Positions 1-10,249 are shown, numbered from the stretch's first letter. The stretch: 64,000 nucleotides of DNA from CAJBLF01 sp041663325 (GCA_041663325.1 JBAZRN010000003.1:1-64000), one strand, 5' to 3'. The notes: a model not told the origin generated them from the sequence alone. Numbers and translations: made by a program.

Positions 1-92
1 TGTTAGAATATTAGAAAACAATATCTAAATATCTATGCCCCTAAACTTCTAATTCGTCTTAATTCATTTATCATTTATCATTGTTTATATAG

Positions 93-506
93 ATGGCTAC
101 ACCTACTACTGCTGTAAAAGCAAAACCGGCTACTCCAAAAAAGAAAAAAGATTTGAAACTGGATTCCTGAGTTCTTCACGTACAAACCACCGATAACAAT
201 ACAATTCTTACTTTGGTTGATGACAACGGGAATAAAGTACTCTGATCAGGGACAGGAAAACTTGGATATAAAGGAAGTAAAAAAAGCACACCTTATGCTG
301 CTGAACTCTTAACTAAACAAATATTAAAAGAAGCTCAATCATTTGGACTCAAAGAAATAGGTGTCATCTTTAGATGATGCGGATTGGCGAGAGATGGTGT
401 TTTCAAGGCAATCAATGAAATAGGACTTATAGATATCAAATATATCAATGAAAATACCGCTATCCAGTTTGGAGGATGCAAAGGGAAAAGGAAAAAGAGA
501 ATATAG
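93..506 (+). CDS. rpsK: 30S ribosomal protein S11 (uS11)
   Basis: This encodes small-subunit platform protein S11, 137 residues. The first 20 residues are a lysine/alanine/proline-rich extension. The core then follows the family, with the RGCGLARDG loop near residue 95 and the basic end GGCKGKRKKRI. Three in-frame TGA codons (after LDS, after KVL and in FRGCG) fall at glycine positions, so the gene is broken into pieces under the standard code. It begins the S11-S4-alpha-L17-L13-S9 gene order, which is typical of bacteria. Identity is secure from motif and context; the start is the only ATG before the conserved core. Confidence 0.95.
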
Positions 507-560
507 ACTAAAAAATACCCTTAGAAGCCTAGAGACTTTTAGAGGGTTAGAAAAACAACC

Positions 561-616
561 ATAATCTAAGCATCTAATAATCTAAGCATCTAATAATCTA
601 AGCATCTAATAATCTA
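561..616. repeat. 16-bp tandem repeat, 3.5 copies
   Basis: The unit ATAATCTAAGCATCTA is repeated three full times plus eight bases in the gap between rpsK and rpsD. No coding role is visible. Similar TCTAA-rich words occur at the left edge of the window. Confidence 0.85.
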
Positions 617-653
617 ATGTATTCTAAATTTTAAATTTTAAATTAGTTGTTCT

Positions 654-1274
654 ATGAGATATACCTGACCTAAGTTTAAACTATGTAGAAGAGAACAAGT
701 AGATCTCTTTTGAGCTAAAAAGTATAATGTAAAGAAAAATAGAAGTCTGCCATGACAACATGGAGCTAATATGCAAAGATCTTCTGAATACGGAAAGCTT
801 TTGAGAAATAAACAAGTACTCAAGAGAATGTACATGTTATCAGAAAGACAATTTGTAAGACTCGTCAAAGAAGTTGCTGCTAAATATGCTAAGAACAAAA
901 ACATTACCCATGATACAGCTCTTTTTCAGTTTTTGGAAAAAAGGATGGATTCTAGTGTATATAGATCAGGACTTGCAAAAACTATCATGCAGGCAAGACA
1001 GATGGTTACCCACGGGCATTTTCTGTTAAATGGGAAAAAACATAATATCCCCTCATCATTTGTACGTATTGGAGATAAAATTAGTCTCAAAGAAAAACTA
1101 AAAGACTCTACCCTCTATAGTCAAAATGCTACGGAAACTAAAGGCAAAATCCCTTCATGGATAAAATTAGATAAAACAGCTAATGCATTGGAAATATTAA
1201 ATGATCCTCAGGTTGGAGAACTTTGAATACCCGCTGATCTTTTGAAAGTTATCGAATTTTATGCGAGAGCATAA
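654..1274 (+). CDS. rpsD: 30S ribosomal protein S4 (uS4)
   Basis: This encodes 206 residues of S4, which nucleates assembly of the small-subunit body. The start reads MRYTGPKFKLCRREQVDLFG, the family signature, with TGA giving two of the glycines. The S4 RNA-binding domain (VYRSGLAKTIMQARQMVTHGHFLLNG) is near residues 100-125 and the family end IPADLLKVIEFYARA is intact. No zinc-binding cysteine cluster is seen beyond Cys-11. The true start lies 117 bases upstream of the longest standard-code frame because TGA codons interrupt the N-terminus. Confidence 0.95.
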
Positions 1275-1331
1275 TTTAGTCGTTAGTCTTTAGTGAAATA
1301 AAACAAAATCTTTTACTCTTTATTACTCTGC

Positions 1332-2327
1332 ATGTTGGATATACAAAAGTTCATCTGAGCTCCCAAAATTATTGTCTCAAGTGTAGACGAAAGAACTACA
1401 AAGTTTGAAGTAAAGTATTTGCCTAGAGGTTTTGGACAAACACTTGGAAATGCTTTGAGAAGAATTGTTTTGTGATATAGTGTTGGGTGAGCTATTACCG
1501 GATTAAAAATAAAATGAGTAAATCATGAATATCATGTGATAGATGGAGTAAAGGAAAGTGTTATTGATATGATGTTGAACTTTAAGACACTCCGCCTCAA
1601 AGTAGATGAAAAAGCTGATAATATTCAATGGATCTCTCAAAGATTTTCGGGTATAGGAACGTATACTTCAAGTAATATCAAATTCCCTACTGGTATAGAG
1701 CTTCTCAATAAAGATGTACACCTCTTTGAAATAACAGATCCATCACTAGAGCTCAATATCGATATTAGAATAGAAAAATGATATGGATATTATAGTATTG
1801 ATTATCTTAGAGCTCGTGACAAAAAAGATGAAGATATTGATGCGAATATTCTTTTGATAGACAATGAATTTAAAGTGATCGATTATATAAAATATGAAGT
1901 AGAAGAAGTGATTGAAGATTTTACCTGATCTACAAAGGACTTGCTGACCATCGAAATTAGATCATGGTTTGATAACGTTTCTCCAAAAGAAATCATCATG
2001 TTTGCTGGTGAGGTATTGGCTTCGTATGCTAAATTGTTTATATTTGATACGGTATATATTGATAGATCATTTTTTGTGGATATCGAAGACCTCGATAGAG
2101 TACAAGACAAATTCCATGAAGAAACCAACATCAAAACAATGCCTATTGATGCTCTTCCTCTCAGCGAAAGAACAAGGAATGCATTGATCAAAAATAATAT
2201 CTTGTATGTAGAAGATCTTGAAAAAAAGAAAAAATGAGAACTTTTGCTTATGAAATGAGTAGGTAGAAAAGCTATAGATGAGATAAACAGTGCATTAGCA
2301 AACATAGACAAAGCACTTATCGGCTAA
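1332..2327 (+). CDS. rpoA: DNA-directed RNA polymerase subunit alpha
   Basis: This 331-residue alpha subunit dimerises to seed RNA polymerase assembly. The N-terminal domain has LGNALRRIVLGYSVGGAITG near residues 45-65, where TGA supplies three glycines. The C-terminal helix-hairpin-helix domain, which contacts UP elements and activators, is at about residues 265-325 (PLSERTRNALIKNNI and LLLMKGVGRKAIDEI). Both domains are complete. The gene sits between rpsD and rplQ as in most bacteria, so expression is probably coupled to the ribosomal operon. Confidence 0.95.
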
Positions 2328-2413
2328 ACCGCCGAATATTGAATGCTAAACGATAGTTCATAATAAGACAATACCAACATTATTAATTTTTAATTATTCA
2401 TTAGTTTGTTATC

Positions 2414-2800
2414 ATGAGACATAAGGATAATAAAATGCTCGAATTACATACAGGAGCAAAAAAAAGAGATGTCTATATTAGGCAGTTGTTGACCAATCTG
2501 GTGAAAAACGGAAAAACAACTACCACACCAAAAAGAGCTAAAGTACTCAAATCTGAAATTGATTCCTTTTTCGCTAAGCTTGTAAGTATGAGCAAGAAAT
2601 TAGATGAAAAAGATGCAAAAAGAGAGTGCATCAGATATATCAAATCTATTATTTTTGGGGAAGCTGAAGGAAAAAAAGTATTGAATATTCTCTTACCTAA
2701 ATATATTGAATCAGGATCGACCTCAAGTTTCGTAGCTGACTACAAATTAGGATTTAGAGTAGGTGATGGTGTCCAGAAAATATTACTTAAACTACTTTAG
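2414..2800 (+). CDS. rplQ: 50S ribosomal protein L17 (bL17)
   Basis: This encodes 128 residues of L17. The N-terminus MRHKDNKMLEL corresponds to the usual MRH start, followed by RQLLTNLVKNGKTTTTPKRAKVLK, the conserved RNA-binding stretch. It has no TGA codon, which is unremarkable for a short gene. The gap to rplM holds the imperfect direct repeat GATACAAGATTCAAGATACA (about 2807-2829). Confidence 0.95.
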   Translation: MRHKDNKMLELHTGAKKRDVYIRQLLTNLVKNGKTTTTPKRAKVLKSEIDSFFAKLVSMSKKLDEKDAKRECIRYIKSIIFGEAEGKKVLNILLPKYIESGSTSSFVADYKLGFRVGDGVQKILLKLL

Positions 2801-2904
2801 AACTGAGATACAAGATTCAAGATACAAGAACCATTTAATTATATGGCTATATAGTTCATGTATCATGCCTCATTTAATTCATTTAGTTATTTGAAATAAT
2901 AATC

Positions 2905-3363
2905 ATGGAATTTACAAAAAAAGATTTGAATAAGACGCTTCGAGTAAAGCCAGCTGACATGGAGAAAAATAGAACATGGCGGAGAATTGATGCGAGCGGG
3001 AAAGTGCTCTGAAGATTGGCTGTAGATATTGCGAAATTGCTCTTGGGAAAACACAAGGCATATTATTCTGATTTCTGGGATGCAGGGGATTTTGTTCTTG
3101 TAGAAAACATCGACAAAGTCAAAGTGACAGGAAAAAAACTTCAGGAGAATCTCATGTATGCATACAGCGGATATAAGGGGAATCTCAAGCAAATTACTCG
3201 AGAGCTTGTGATGAAAAAAAATCCTGAAAGATTGCTGACTGCCGTGCTTAGAGGAATGCTTGCCAAAAATAAACTCAGAGACAAAAGAATCAAAAGAGTT
3301 AAATTTGTAGTCTGAACAACTACCAAATACGATCATTTTAAACCTATTACCCTATCTAAATAA
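2905..3363 (+). CDS. rplM: 50S ribosomal protein L13 (uL13)
   Basis: This encodes 152 residues of L13, an early assembly protein of the large subunit. Conserved segments are WRRIDASGKVLGRLAVDIAKLL (residues 31-52), GDFVLVENIDKVKVTGKK and the AVLRGMLAKNKLRDKRIKRVK block. TGA encodes the Gly of VLGRLA and another near the C-terminus. Its stop TAA shares bases with the start of rpsI (TAATG), so the two are translationally coupled. Confidence 0.95.
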
Positions 3364-3785
3364 TGGCGAACAAAGAATATACCTATGCTATAGGAAGAAG
3401 AAAGGAAACAACAGCTGTTGTTAAACTTTTTGGACAAGGAAACGGTAACTTCATCATCAAAACTTCTAACGGATCACAAAAACCATTAGCAGATTATTTT
3501 GGTGGTAACCTCTATCTTCTCGATGCCGCTCTTTCCCCCCTCAAAACCCTAGGTGCTGACTACCTCAAAAAGTTTGATATTGAGATTGTCGTAAACGGTG
3601 GAGGTATTTCAGGGCAAGCAGATGCTATCAAGCTAGGAATCGCAAGAGCGTTGATCGAATGGAATCCTGAGCTTAGACTTACCTTGAAACCCTATGGATT
3701 GCTCAAGAGAGATCCTAGAATCAAGGAAAGAAAGAAACCAGGTTTGAAGAAAGCAAGAAAAGGACCAACTCGATCGAAAAGATAA
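3363..3785 (+). CDS. rpsI: 30S ribosomal protein S9 (uS9)
   Basis: This encodes 140 residues of S9, whose C-terminal tail reaches the P-site tRNA. The start YAIGRRKETTAVVKLF, the central GGGISGQADAIKLGIARAL and the basic end KKPGLKKARKGPTRSKR are all family hallmarks, and the final KR pair is present. It overlaps rplM by one base. A palindrome-rich, AT-rich gap follows (3786-4019), including ACTATTG-N7-CAATAGT, with no recognisable gene. Confidence 0.95.
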   Translation: MANKEYTYAIGRRKETTAVVKLFGQGNGNFIIKTSNGSQKPLADYFGGNLYLLDAALSPLKTLGADYLKKFDIEIVVNGGGISGQADAIKLGIARALIEWNPELRLTLKPYGLLKRDPRIKERKKPGLKKARKGPTRSKR

Positions 3786-4019
3786 ACTTTTCTCAATCAA
3801 AAATTAATAATTAAAAATGAATAATGTATGAACTGTCTTATTATGAACTATTGTAAATCGCAATAGTCCATGCAATAGCGAAATTAATTATTCATCATTA
3901 ATCATTCATTATATTTATCAAAAGGGCTCTTTGGAAAAGGAGTTTTTTTGTTTCCTGAAAAGATTGACTTTATGAAGTAATTATGTATATATATATATCA
4001 TATATAAAAACATATAAAT

Positions 4020-4469
4020 ATGACAAAGAAAAAAATACTTTTCATTACAGAAGTTATGACAGCTAATTGGGCATTTGAGAGAGAATTATGGCTTCTGAAA
4101 GACACCCACGAGTGCTTCATTACTGAATGTTTGGATGATGCCCGCGAGAGAGTTGAATCTGGGGTAGACAAGGTGGTGATGTTCCCGTTTTTAATCGCAT
4201 ATCCCAATTATGAGTTCAATATTAATCCTCAGATTGAGGTGAAATTTGGTATGGGATATTGTTTCTGGAAACAGGAGCTGGAAAAAAGGAATATCCCGAC
4301 TATTATCGTAAATATATATGATATACATCATTCATATATAGATGAGGCGATGACGAGAATCATGAAGAATAATTGGGCAACCGATTCCAATGTAACATTT
4401 TTCGGCAAATACCCTGAGATGAAAGATTCAAGACGACTCGTAGAACTAATTAAGAAATGAAAAAAATAA
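4020..4469 (+). CDS. Hypothetical protein, UGA-free body
   Basis: I do not recognise this 149-residue protein. It begins MTKKKILFITEVMTANWAF, a beta strand followed by a helix, and has alternating hydrophobic strands (KVVMFPFLIAYP, TIIVNIYD) that suggest a small alpha/beta fold. No catalytic motif is evident. Under the standard code it would stop at TGA 4458-4460. With UGA as Gly it runs three codons further to TAA. All its other glycines use GGN. The 18 bases across its start (4006-4023) are identical to those at the 44255 gene, so both may have come from the same source. Confidence 0.6.
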
Positions 4470-4478
4470 TTCCAATGT

Positions 4479-4504
4479 GCCGCAGTTTTCTGTGGCTTTT
4501 TTTT
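4479..4504 (+). terminator. Rho-independent terminator
   Basis: The stem GCCGCAG / CTGTGGC (one G-U pair) with a TTTT loop is followed by eight T residues. It lies ten bases after the 4020-4469 gene. Confidence 0.8.
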
Positions 4505-4610
4505 GATTTAAACAGGGCACAGTAGAAATACTTAATTTCCCACTTGAAATAATCACGACAATACATATCTTTTTGATGGTAAAAATAAATGAACTAAAAA
4601 TTTTTTGCCT

Positions 4611-4781
4611 ATGAAATCAAGTATTATTAGTGTTGTTACTTACTCTACCAAAACCTGCTGAAAGAAAAAAAAGCTAAAAAGAGTAACTCGAGCTGAATCA
4701 GCTCACACTAAACAATTGCAACTTTCACTTCGAGAAACCGTTATACGGGGACTTGGTGGGAGTTGCTTTTCTTTAAAATAA
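4611..4781 (+). CDS. Possible small basic protein (56 aa)
   Basis: This frame encodes 56 residues with one TGA-glycine, a run of lysines (KKKKLK) and no recognised domain. Its 3' part includes the 18-bp word that recurs at 5153. It overlaps, on the opposite strand, the readthrough extension of the 4823-5068 gene. It could be a real small basic peptide or chance. The uninterrupted frame is the only support. Confidence 0.25.
4753..4770 (+). repeat. 18-bp direct repeat, copy 1 of 2
   Basis: The word TTGGTGGGAGTTGCTTTT occurs here and again, identically, at 5153-5170, each time followed by a T/A-rich run. The two copies bracket the minus-strand 4823-5068 gene. Confidence 0.7.
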
Positions 4782-4809
4782 AAAAAATGAGTCATAATAC
4801 ACGACCCAT
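4775..4809 (-). terminator. Rho-independent terminator (minus strand)
   Basis: On the minus strand ATGGGTCGT / ATGACTCAT pairs over nine positions (two G-U) around a GTATT loop and is followed by seven T residues. It begins 13 bases after the UGA that closes the standard-code frame of the 4823-5068 gene. Confidence 0.7.
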
Positions 4810-4822
4810 TCTCCCGAAATCT

Positions 4823-5068
4823 TCAGGGATGACTAATAATGCTTTTAATATCTTTTTTTATCTCTTCTATTGCTCCGTAAATCCCTATAAGAGATATAAT
4901 TGCCCAAAGGCAAAAGATATCTGTCATTACTGCTAGAGTTTCCATCAATTTTTGTGCATTAGGATCTGTAGCAGGATGGGAAAAAATAAGAATGTTTACA
5001 TACGTCGCACCAAGTATACAACATAACGCTACGATACAGTATACCGTTATTTTCATTTTTTTCGGCAT
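4823..5068 (-). CDS. Small membrane protein, end ambiguous (UGA)
   Basis: This predicts an 81-residue protein with two membrane segments (ITVYCIVALCCILGATYVNI and IFCLWAIISLIGIYGAIEEI) and no known family. An in-frame TAG lies just before the ATG, so the start is firm. The standard-code frame ends at TGA 4823-4825. In code 25 the frame would continue to TAA at 4640, giving 142 residues. That would translate straight through a strong terminator hairpin (4775-4809). Either the gene came from a standard-code source and the true mRNA ends within the readthrough tail, or UGA here still terminates. The 18-bp repeats flank it. Confidence 0.5.
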   Translation of the reverse strand: MPKKMKITVYCIVALCCILGATYVNILIFSHPATDPNAQKLMETLAVMTDIFCLWAIISLIGIYGAIEEIKKDIKSIISHP

Positions 5069-5152
5069 AATCTAATATTTTTTTTAGTTTGTTTTTATTT
5101 CGTCTTGAATATATCCATTTAAAAATATCAATCAAGAGTATATTTTATTGAA

Positions 5153-5170
5153 TTGGTGGGAGTTGCTTTT
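5153..5170 (+). repeat. 18-bp direct repeat, copy 2 of 2
   Basis: This is identical to 4753-4770. Fourteen bases downstream is a perfect 12-bp palindrome, GCACCCGGGTGC (5182-5193). The rest of the 5069-5296 gap is AT-rich and shows no gene. Confidence 0.7.
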
Positions 5171-5296
5171 TTTATGTGTTCGCACCCGGGTGCTGACTGA
5201 AGATGGAGTAAATTCGTTGAAAAGAAATACCATTTTGTTAGTATGGGTGATGTGAATAAATTCAGATTTTTTTTATTTTTTTATTATATACAACAC

Positions 5297-5866
5297 ATGA
5301 AGGATTTAATATTCCTCGGCATCCAATGATGTGGAAAAGGGACTCAAGGTAAACTGCTTTTCAAAGACTTTCCAGATACTGTCTATATGGAGATGGGACA
5401 GCTCTGCAGAGCGCTTATGTCTAATGATAATGGCATTGGAAATTACATCAAGAACATTGTGAATAACGGTCTTATGGTAGATAATTTCATCACGCATGAT
5501 CTGCTCCATACCACCATACAGATAGCAAATAAAGAAGGAAAAGGGATCATGATGGACGGATTTCCTAGACTTATGGAACAAGCGGAATTTATGATCAAGA
5601 AGATGGAAGAATACAAAAGAGACTATATAGTGATCCATTTTGAGCTTTCCAAAGAAAAGGCTTTGGAAAGGATGCAAAAAAGAGCTGCGATCGAAGCGCG
5701 TGTAGATGACACTCCTGAAGCAATGGAAAGAAGGCTTGCTGTCTTCTTTAATGAAACGCTTCCTGTCATTAAACATTTTGAATCATTAGGGAAAGTAGTT
5801 ACCGTCAATGCAGATGGTGCAATCGAAGATATCCAAGCTGATCTTAGAAAGAAATTAGGGCTTTAA
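5297..5866 (+). CDS. adk: Adenylate kinase
   Basis: This 189-residue enzyme interconverts ATP + AMP and 2 ADP. The P-loop is GIQGCGKGTQ (residues 8-17), with one glycine encoded by TGA. The NMP-binding region, DGFPR motif (GIMMDGFPRLMEQAEF, about residues 78-92) and the helix KRAAIEARVDDTPEAMERRL follow. The LID is the short form, with no zinc cysteines, and fits the reduced length. The start was chosen at 5297 because the P-loop strand MKDLIFLG directly follows; the standard-code start at 5387 would lose the P-loop. Confidence 0.93.
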
Positions 5867-5884
5867 ATAATTAAAGATTCCCAT

Positions 5885-7585
5885 ATGGCTAAAGTACTCA
5901 GTAGAATCAAAATAGATAAAATAGGATATGGATGAGTAGGGCTTGCGAGAATGAGCGATGGAAAAAGAATCCTGATCAAATGAGGCGCTTTGCCAGGAAG
6001 TATCGTTGATTTAAAAATAGTGAAGCAAAGAAAAGATTATGTAGAGGCACATATCACTCACATCGTAGAACTCGATCCTAAGATCGTGGATGGAGAAATT
6101 TTCTGTCCGCATTTTTTTTGGGAAGAAAAAGAGCTTCAAGATTCAAGATTCAAGCTTCAAGCTAAATTTAAAATTGGATGCGGAGGCTGTAAATGGCAGA
6201 TGTTGAGCTATAAAAATCAGCTGAAGTTGAAGGAAGATATTGTCAACGATGCATTCACCAAGATCAAAAAAAGATTGCCTGAGTTAGAGGTCTTGCCCAT
6301 CATTTGATCTCCTGAAGAAAAGAATTATAGAAATAAAATAGAGTTTAGCTTTGGGAAATATATAACTAAGTGATCTTGCCCCACCCTTTCTTCTGTCGAC
6401 GTCATTCCCACGAAAGCGGGAATCCATCTTGCTAAACATGGATTCCCGATCAGGTCGGGAATGACGTCTGTTGTGGGTGGAGAGGGGTTGGGTCTGCCTG
6501 CGGTAGGCAGGGGTGAGGTAACTAATGTAACTCTCTCCGACCGAAGCGTAGGTTTCCATAAGCAAGGTGAGTTTAGCAAAATCATCGATATCGACAATTG
6601 CGCGCTTATCTCTGATGAAGCAAACGCGATATTTCAGCATATCAAGAAACTTTGCAAAGCATCATGACTCCCCGTCTATGACCAGATGACTCATCAGGGA
6701 TTTTTTAGACATTTGGTAATCAGAGAAGGAACGAATACTGACCAATTTCTCGTAAACCTGTCTGTCGCGGACAACAACATCAAAGAAAAAAATACAAAAA
6801 AACGAGAGAACTTTCTTGAAATATTAAAAAAAGATACGATACTAAATGAAAAAGTAACCACATTTGTGGTCACTTACAATAACGGGCTTGCTGATACCAT
6901 CAGGAATAATGAATCAGTCACCAAAACATTTTGGTGAGAAGGAAGCATCTACGAAAAACTTATTTTCAAAACTAAAAATGATGATAATCAAGAGCTAACA
7001 ACTAAAGACCAATGACTAACGACTGTCTCATTCAGAGTCTCACCCTTCTCCTTTTTTCAAACGAATACACTTTGAGCGCAACAGCTTTTCAATCAAGCGA
7101 TGAATATGGTCGGACATATTGAATGAACAATCCTCGATCTTTACTGCGGAACGGGGACTATCGGGATAAGTTTTTTGAAATTAGGAAAATGAAATAAACT
7201 TGTCTGAATAGAAATTGTCCAAGAAGCGATTACTGATGCCTGATATAATGCGAAGATAAATGGACTAGAAGACAAAGTTATTTTCTTAGCAAATCCCGCT
7301 GAAAAAGCTTTTACTCAGACCCCAGAAATCAAAGAAAAATTAAAAACTCTTGGTCTCGTCATCATTGATCCTCCTAGGGATGGTCTGCATAAAAACGTCG
7401 TTCAGATGATTTGCGATCTCAAAAAAGAATCTGATTTTAAATTATTGTATATTTCTTGCAATCCGGTAACAATGGTCAGAGATATAGAACTTCTGATCCA
7501 ATGAGGGTTTAGCATCAAAGAAATCCAGCCTGTGGATATGTTTCCTCAGACGCATCATATAGAATGTATCGGTATACTTAGCTAA
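5885..7585 (+). CDS. 23S rRNA (uracil-5-)-methyltransferase, RumA/RlmD-type
   Basis: This encodes 566 residues of the TrmA/RumA family, which methylates uracil C5 in rRNA or tRNA with SAM. An N-terminal TRAM-like domain (MAKVLSRIKIDKIGYGGVGL) is followed by Fe-S cluster cysteines (FCPHF, CGGCKW, NCALIS). Next come FFQTNTLGAQQLF, the SAM motif DLYCGTGTIG, DPPRDGL, the nucleophile loop YISCNPVTMVRD and the end FPQTHHIE. TGA is read as Gly many times. The region 6375-6520 is an in-frame palindromic repeat of about 45 residues (finding), placed between the Fe-S region and the catalytic domain. A second short repeat (CTTCAAGATTCAAG) sits near 6130. Which uracil is modified cannot be told. Confidence 0.88.
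6398..6468. repeat. Palindromic repeat element inside a coding region
   Basis: Inverted arms begin GACGTCATTCCC and end GGGAATGACGTC, with further pairs inside (GGGAATCCAT / ATGGATTCCC). A second hairpin, CTGCCT-GCGGT-AGGCAG, follows at 6494-6510. The GTCATTCCC...GGGAATGAC type is a widespread dispersed repeat in bacteria. Here it is translated in frame within the rRNA methyltransferase. Confidence 0.85.
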
Positions 7586-7632
7586 CCTCGTAGTTTGCGG
7601 CGGGGGAAAAGTGCAGATATATTGTACAAAAA

Positions 7633-8631
7633 TTATTTGGGCTCTTTTCTTTCGCTTATCTTGCTTGCCAGTGGTAGGCTTCATGTTCATCCATCCTGAA
7701 AATAACTCATAATACCTTCTCGGTAATGATCTTCGTTATATGGACCGAAAATATAGTCATGGAATCTATTTTCTTGTGGTGTATTATTTGTATAGGTTAC
7801 ATTTTTACCATAAGAAACGATTAAGTGATCAAATTCTGCTTGCCATAAAAGATGCAGCGCAGCAATTTTGTTTTGTGGCTGAAATCATGGCAACATCTTT
7901 AATATTTTATCAAATGCATTTTCTCTATTGGCAATAAATTTTCCGCCTACCTCTACCGTATCTATCATTTCTTTCAGTCTCTTTTTTCCACTGATCCAGT
8001 CCTTTTCTGTTATAAATTCTGGACGTTCGGTATTGAGAAATACATCTCGAACATCTCCCAAAGGCGCCATTTTACGATGAAGTGCTATATCAAGTTCTGG
8101 GAAATCTGTAGATTTCATGCCGTTAAATACTACTTTCCCTTCATGTAATAAATTTATTACATCACGATAGACTTTTTCATATTTAAAATTACTTCCATTA
8201 TTCTCTGTAAACTTCTCAAAACGTTTGCGCAAGCGTAAAAGCATTTCAGCTCTTTCTGGTGGGATTGATTTCAGCACATTTTTTTCTATGAGCAGTCGAT
8301 CTTTTTCTGATTGGTGGTCTTTCACACAAGAAGGTATTTCTCTATCAGTCATTCTTTGATTTGTTAATATTTCTTCTAATTCTTCTATTTTACTTTCAAT
8401 CACGGTTTCTATAGTTTGCCAATGCTTCGTTACATAATTCTGTGTTATTTCTCCTTCTGGCAATGCAATAGTTCCTTTCTGTGAGAGATTTTTGAGCGCT
8501 TCAATAAGTTCGAGTGCATAAGATTCTTTTACCTTTCCCAAATACTGAATTTTTCTTGTTAAGGTTCATCTAGCAATTGCGTTTTGCTTTAATGTGTCAT
8601 CTAGTAATGATGTTTTTTCTTTTTCTGTCAT
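7633..8631 (-). CDS. Hypothetical protein, 332 aa
   Basis: I do not recognise the family. The protein starts MTEKEKTSLLDDTLKQNAIA and is mostly charged helix (about residues 30-230), with predicted coiled-coil character in ESKIEELEEILTNQ. A more globular C-terminus contains FDHLIVSYGKNVTY, NRFHDYIFGPYNEDHYREGI. At least four TGA codons are needed to join the standard-code pieces 7885-8541 and 7442-7690 into one frame. It lies 48 bases after the 8680-8937 gene and is probably co-transcribed with it. It converges on the rRNA methyltransferase. Confidence 0.75.
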
Positions 8632-8679
8632 GATTATATCATAAGAAGATAAAGATTTGTATGTACCATTAAACCTCTA

Positions 8680-8937
8680 CTATTCTCTACTATTTTCCTC
8701 ATATACTCCTTTAGAATCCGTATCTGTCGGTAAAAAGTCGAGAGGATCTTTTTTGGAAGTTTTTTCTATTTTTTCACCAATTACTGGTTCTTGGGAAATT
8801 TTTTTTGATGGTGATTGTAAATTTTTTGCTAATTGTGATTTTTCTTTTTCTACCGATTCGTCCAAAATCTGAGTCAAACGTTTATCTTTTATTAAGTTTT
8901 CAGTATCATTTTCTGATGATTTATTGAAATCTGACAT
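8680..8937 (-). CDS. Hypothetical small acidic protein, 85 aa
   Basis: This is a charged, low-complexity protein (MSDFNKSSENDTENLIKD at the start, KKISQEPVIGEKIEKTSKKD in the middle) with no hydrophobic core or known motif, so it is likely disordered. It ends in TAG. It is the first gene of a two-gene minus-strand unit with the 332-residue protein downstream. The 8938-9131 gap separates it from the divergent murB and would hold promoters for both; TATAAT at 9105-9110 suits murB. Confidence 0.6.
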   Translation of the reverse strand: MSDFNKSSENDTENLIKDKRLTQILDESVEKEKSQLAKNLQSPSKKISQEPVIGEKIEKTSKKDPLDFLPTDTDSKGVYEENSRE

Positions 8938-9131
8938 AGGTATATGGGCAAAAATGTAAAATAAGTTACAAAAACACTATATATATTTATTTATACAAAT
9001 CAAGTTTATTTACTTTTTTTATCATTATTTGGGAGACTCTTATTCACTATTGAAAAATCTTGTGATAATCATATATTTTCAATCTATACCAAACCGCTTT
9101 CGCGTATAATTTATAGACAATAATTATTCTC

Positions 9132-10163
9132 ATGCTACCTATCCAACACAACATTTCGCTCAAATCATACAATACGTTTGCTGTCGATGTACAAGCAGAT
9201 TTTTTCTGTGAAATACATAACGAACAAGAGATATTTGATCTGATTTCGACTGACGTTTTTGCTACTCAACCACATATAATTTTATGATGATGAGCAAATA
9301 TCCTCTTCACGAAAAACTATAATGGACTCGTGATAAAAGTTTCATTGCTGGGAAAGAAAGTAGTGAAGAACAATAATACTACTGTCTATGTGAAAGTAGA
9401 AGCCGGAGAAAATTGGCATGAAATAATGATGCGAAGTTTGGAGCAATGATATGTCTGATGAGAAAATTTAGTCCTTATCCCAGGTCAGGTGTGAGCTGCT
9501 CCCGTTGGTAATATCTGAGCATACGGAAAAGAAGCTAAAGATATTATTCATGAAGTTGAGTGAGTAAATATTGAAACGAAAGAGAAAAAAGTGCGGACAA
9601 ATAATGAATGTAAGTTTGGCTATCGTGAAAGTATTTTCAAAAATGAATTAAAAAATAAAGTGATTATAACCTCAGTAACGTTCATATTCCAAAAACAATC
9701 TTCTGACTATATTCCCGATATTCAATACAACGACATCCAAGATACAATCGCCGAACAATGAATTGATCCTGCTACTATCTCTGCACAGGAAGTAGCGAAT
9801 ATCATTATCACGCTCAGAGAAAAAAAATTGCCTGATCGAAAAAAAGTCGGAACCGCAGGAAGCTTTTTTAAAAATCCTATCGTTGAAAAAAATCAGTTTG
9901 AAAAATTATTATTGAAATATCCACAGCTAAAATGAAACGCTATTGTCGAATGAATCAAGCTTTCTTCAGGACAATTAATTGAACTAGCCGGATATAAAGG
10001 TAGGACAGAATGAGCAGTCGCTACCTACGATAAACATGCGCTCATCATCGTCAACAACGGTGGAGCTAGCGGCGGAGAAATACGAGCATTCGCTCAAACG
10101 ATACAAAAAAAAGTCCTAGACCTCTTTGAAGTGAGTCTAGAACCTGAGGTGATTATTTTATAG
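9132..10163 (+). CDS. murB: UDP-N-acetylenolpyruvoylglucosamine reductase
   Basis: This 343-residue flavoenzyme makes UDP-N-acetylmuramate for peptidoglycan. Family marks are NISLKSYNTFAV at the start, ILGGGANILFTKNYNGLVI (all three Gly from TGA), IPGQVGAAPVGNIGAYGKE with its FAD contacts, YRESIFK, and GTAGSFFKNP near residue 248. The late GYKG and C-terminal Glu (LEPEVIIL) fit the type I enzyme with the catalytic Ser/Glu pair. It is invisible as a long frame in the standard code because about 17 TGA codons interrupt it. Cell-wall genes mraY and 46729 lie nearby. Confidence 0.93.
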
Positions 10164-10197
10164 ACTTGAGTATCAAGTATTGAGTATTAAGATTTTA

Positions 10198-10249
10198 TCT
10201 TATGTCTTGATACTTTTGTCTTATGTCTTGATACTTTTGTCTTATGTCT
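10198..10249. repeat. 21-bp tandem repeat
   Basis: The unit TATGTCTTGATACTTTTGTC plus T is repeated twice and a third of a time between the convergent murB and pilin genes. No function is apparent. Confidence 0.8.

Noticed and set aside
6461..6937. Separate short genes within the rRNA methyltransferase region
   Set aside because: They are in-frame fragments of one gene cut by TGA-glycine codons; motifs of the family run across them.
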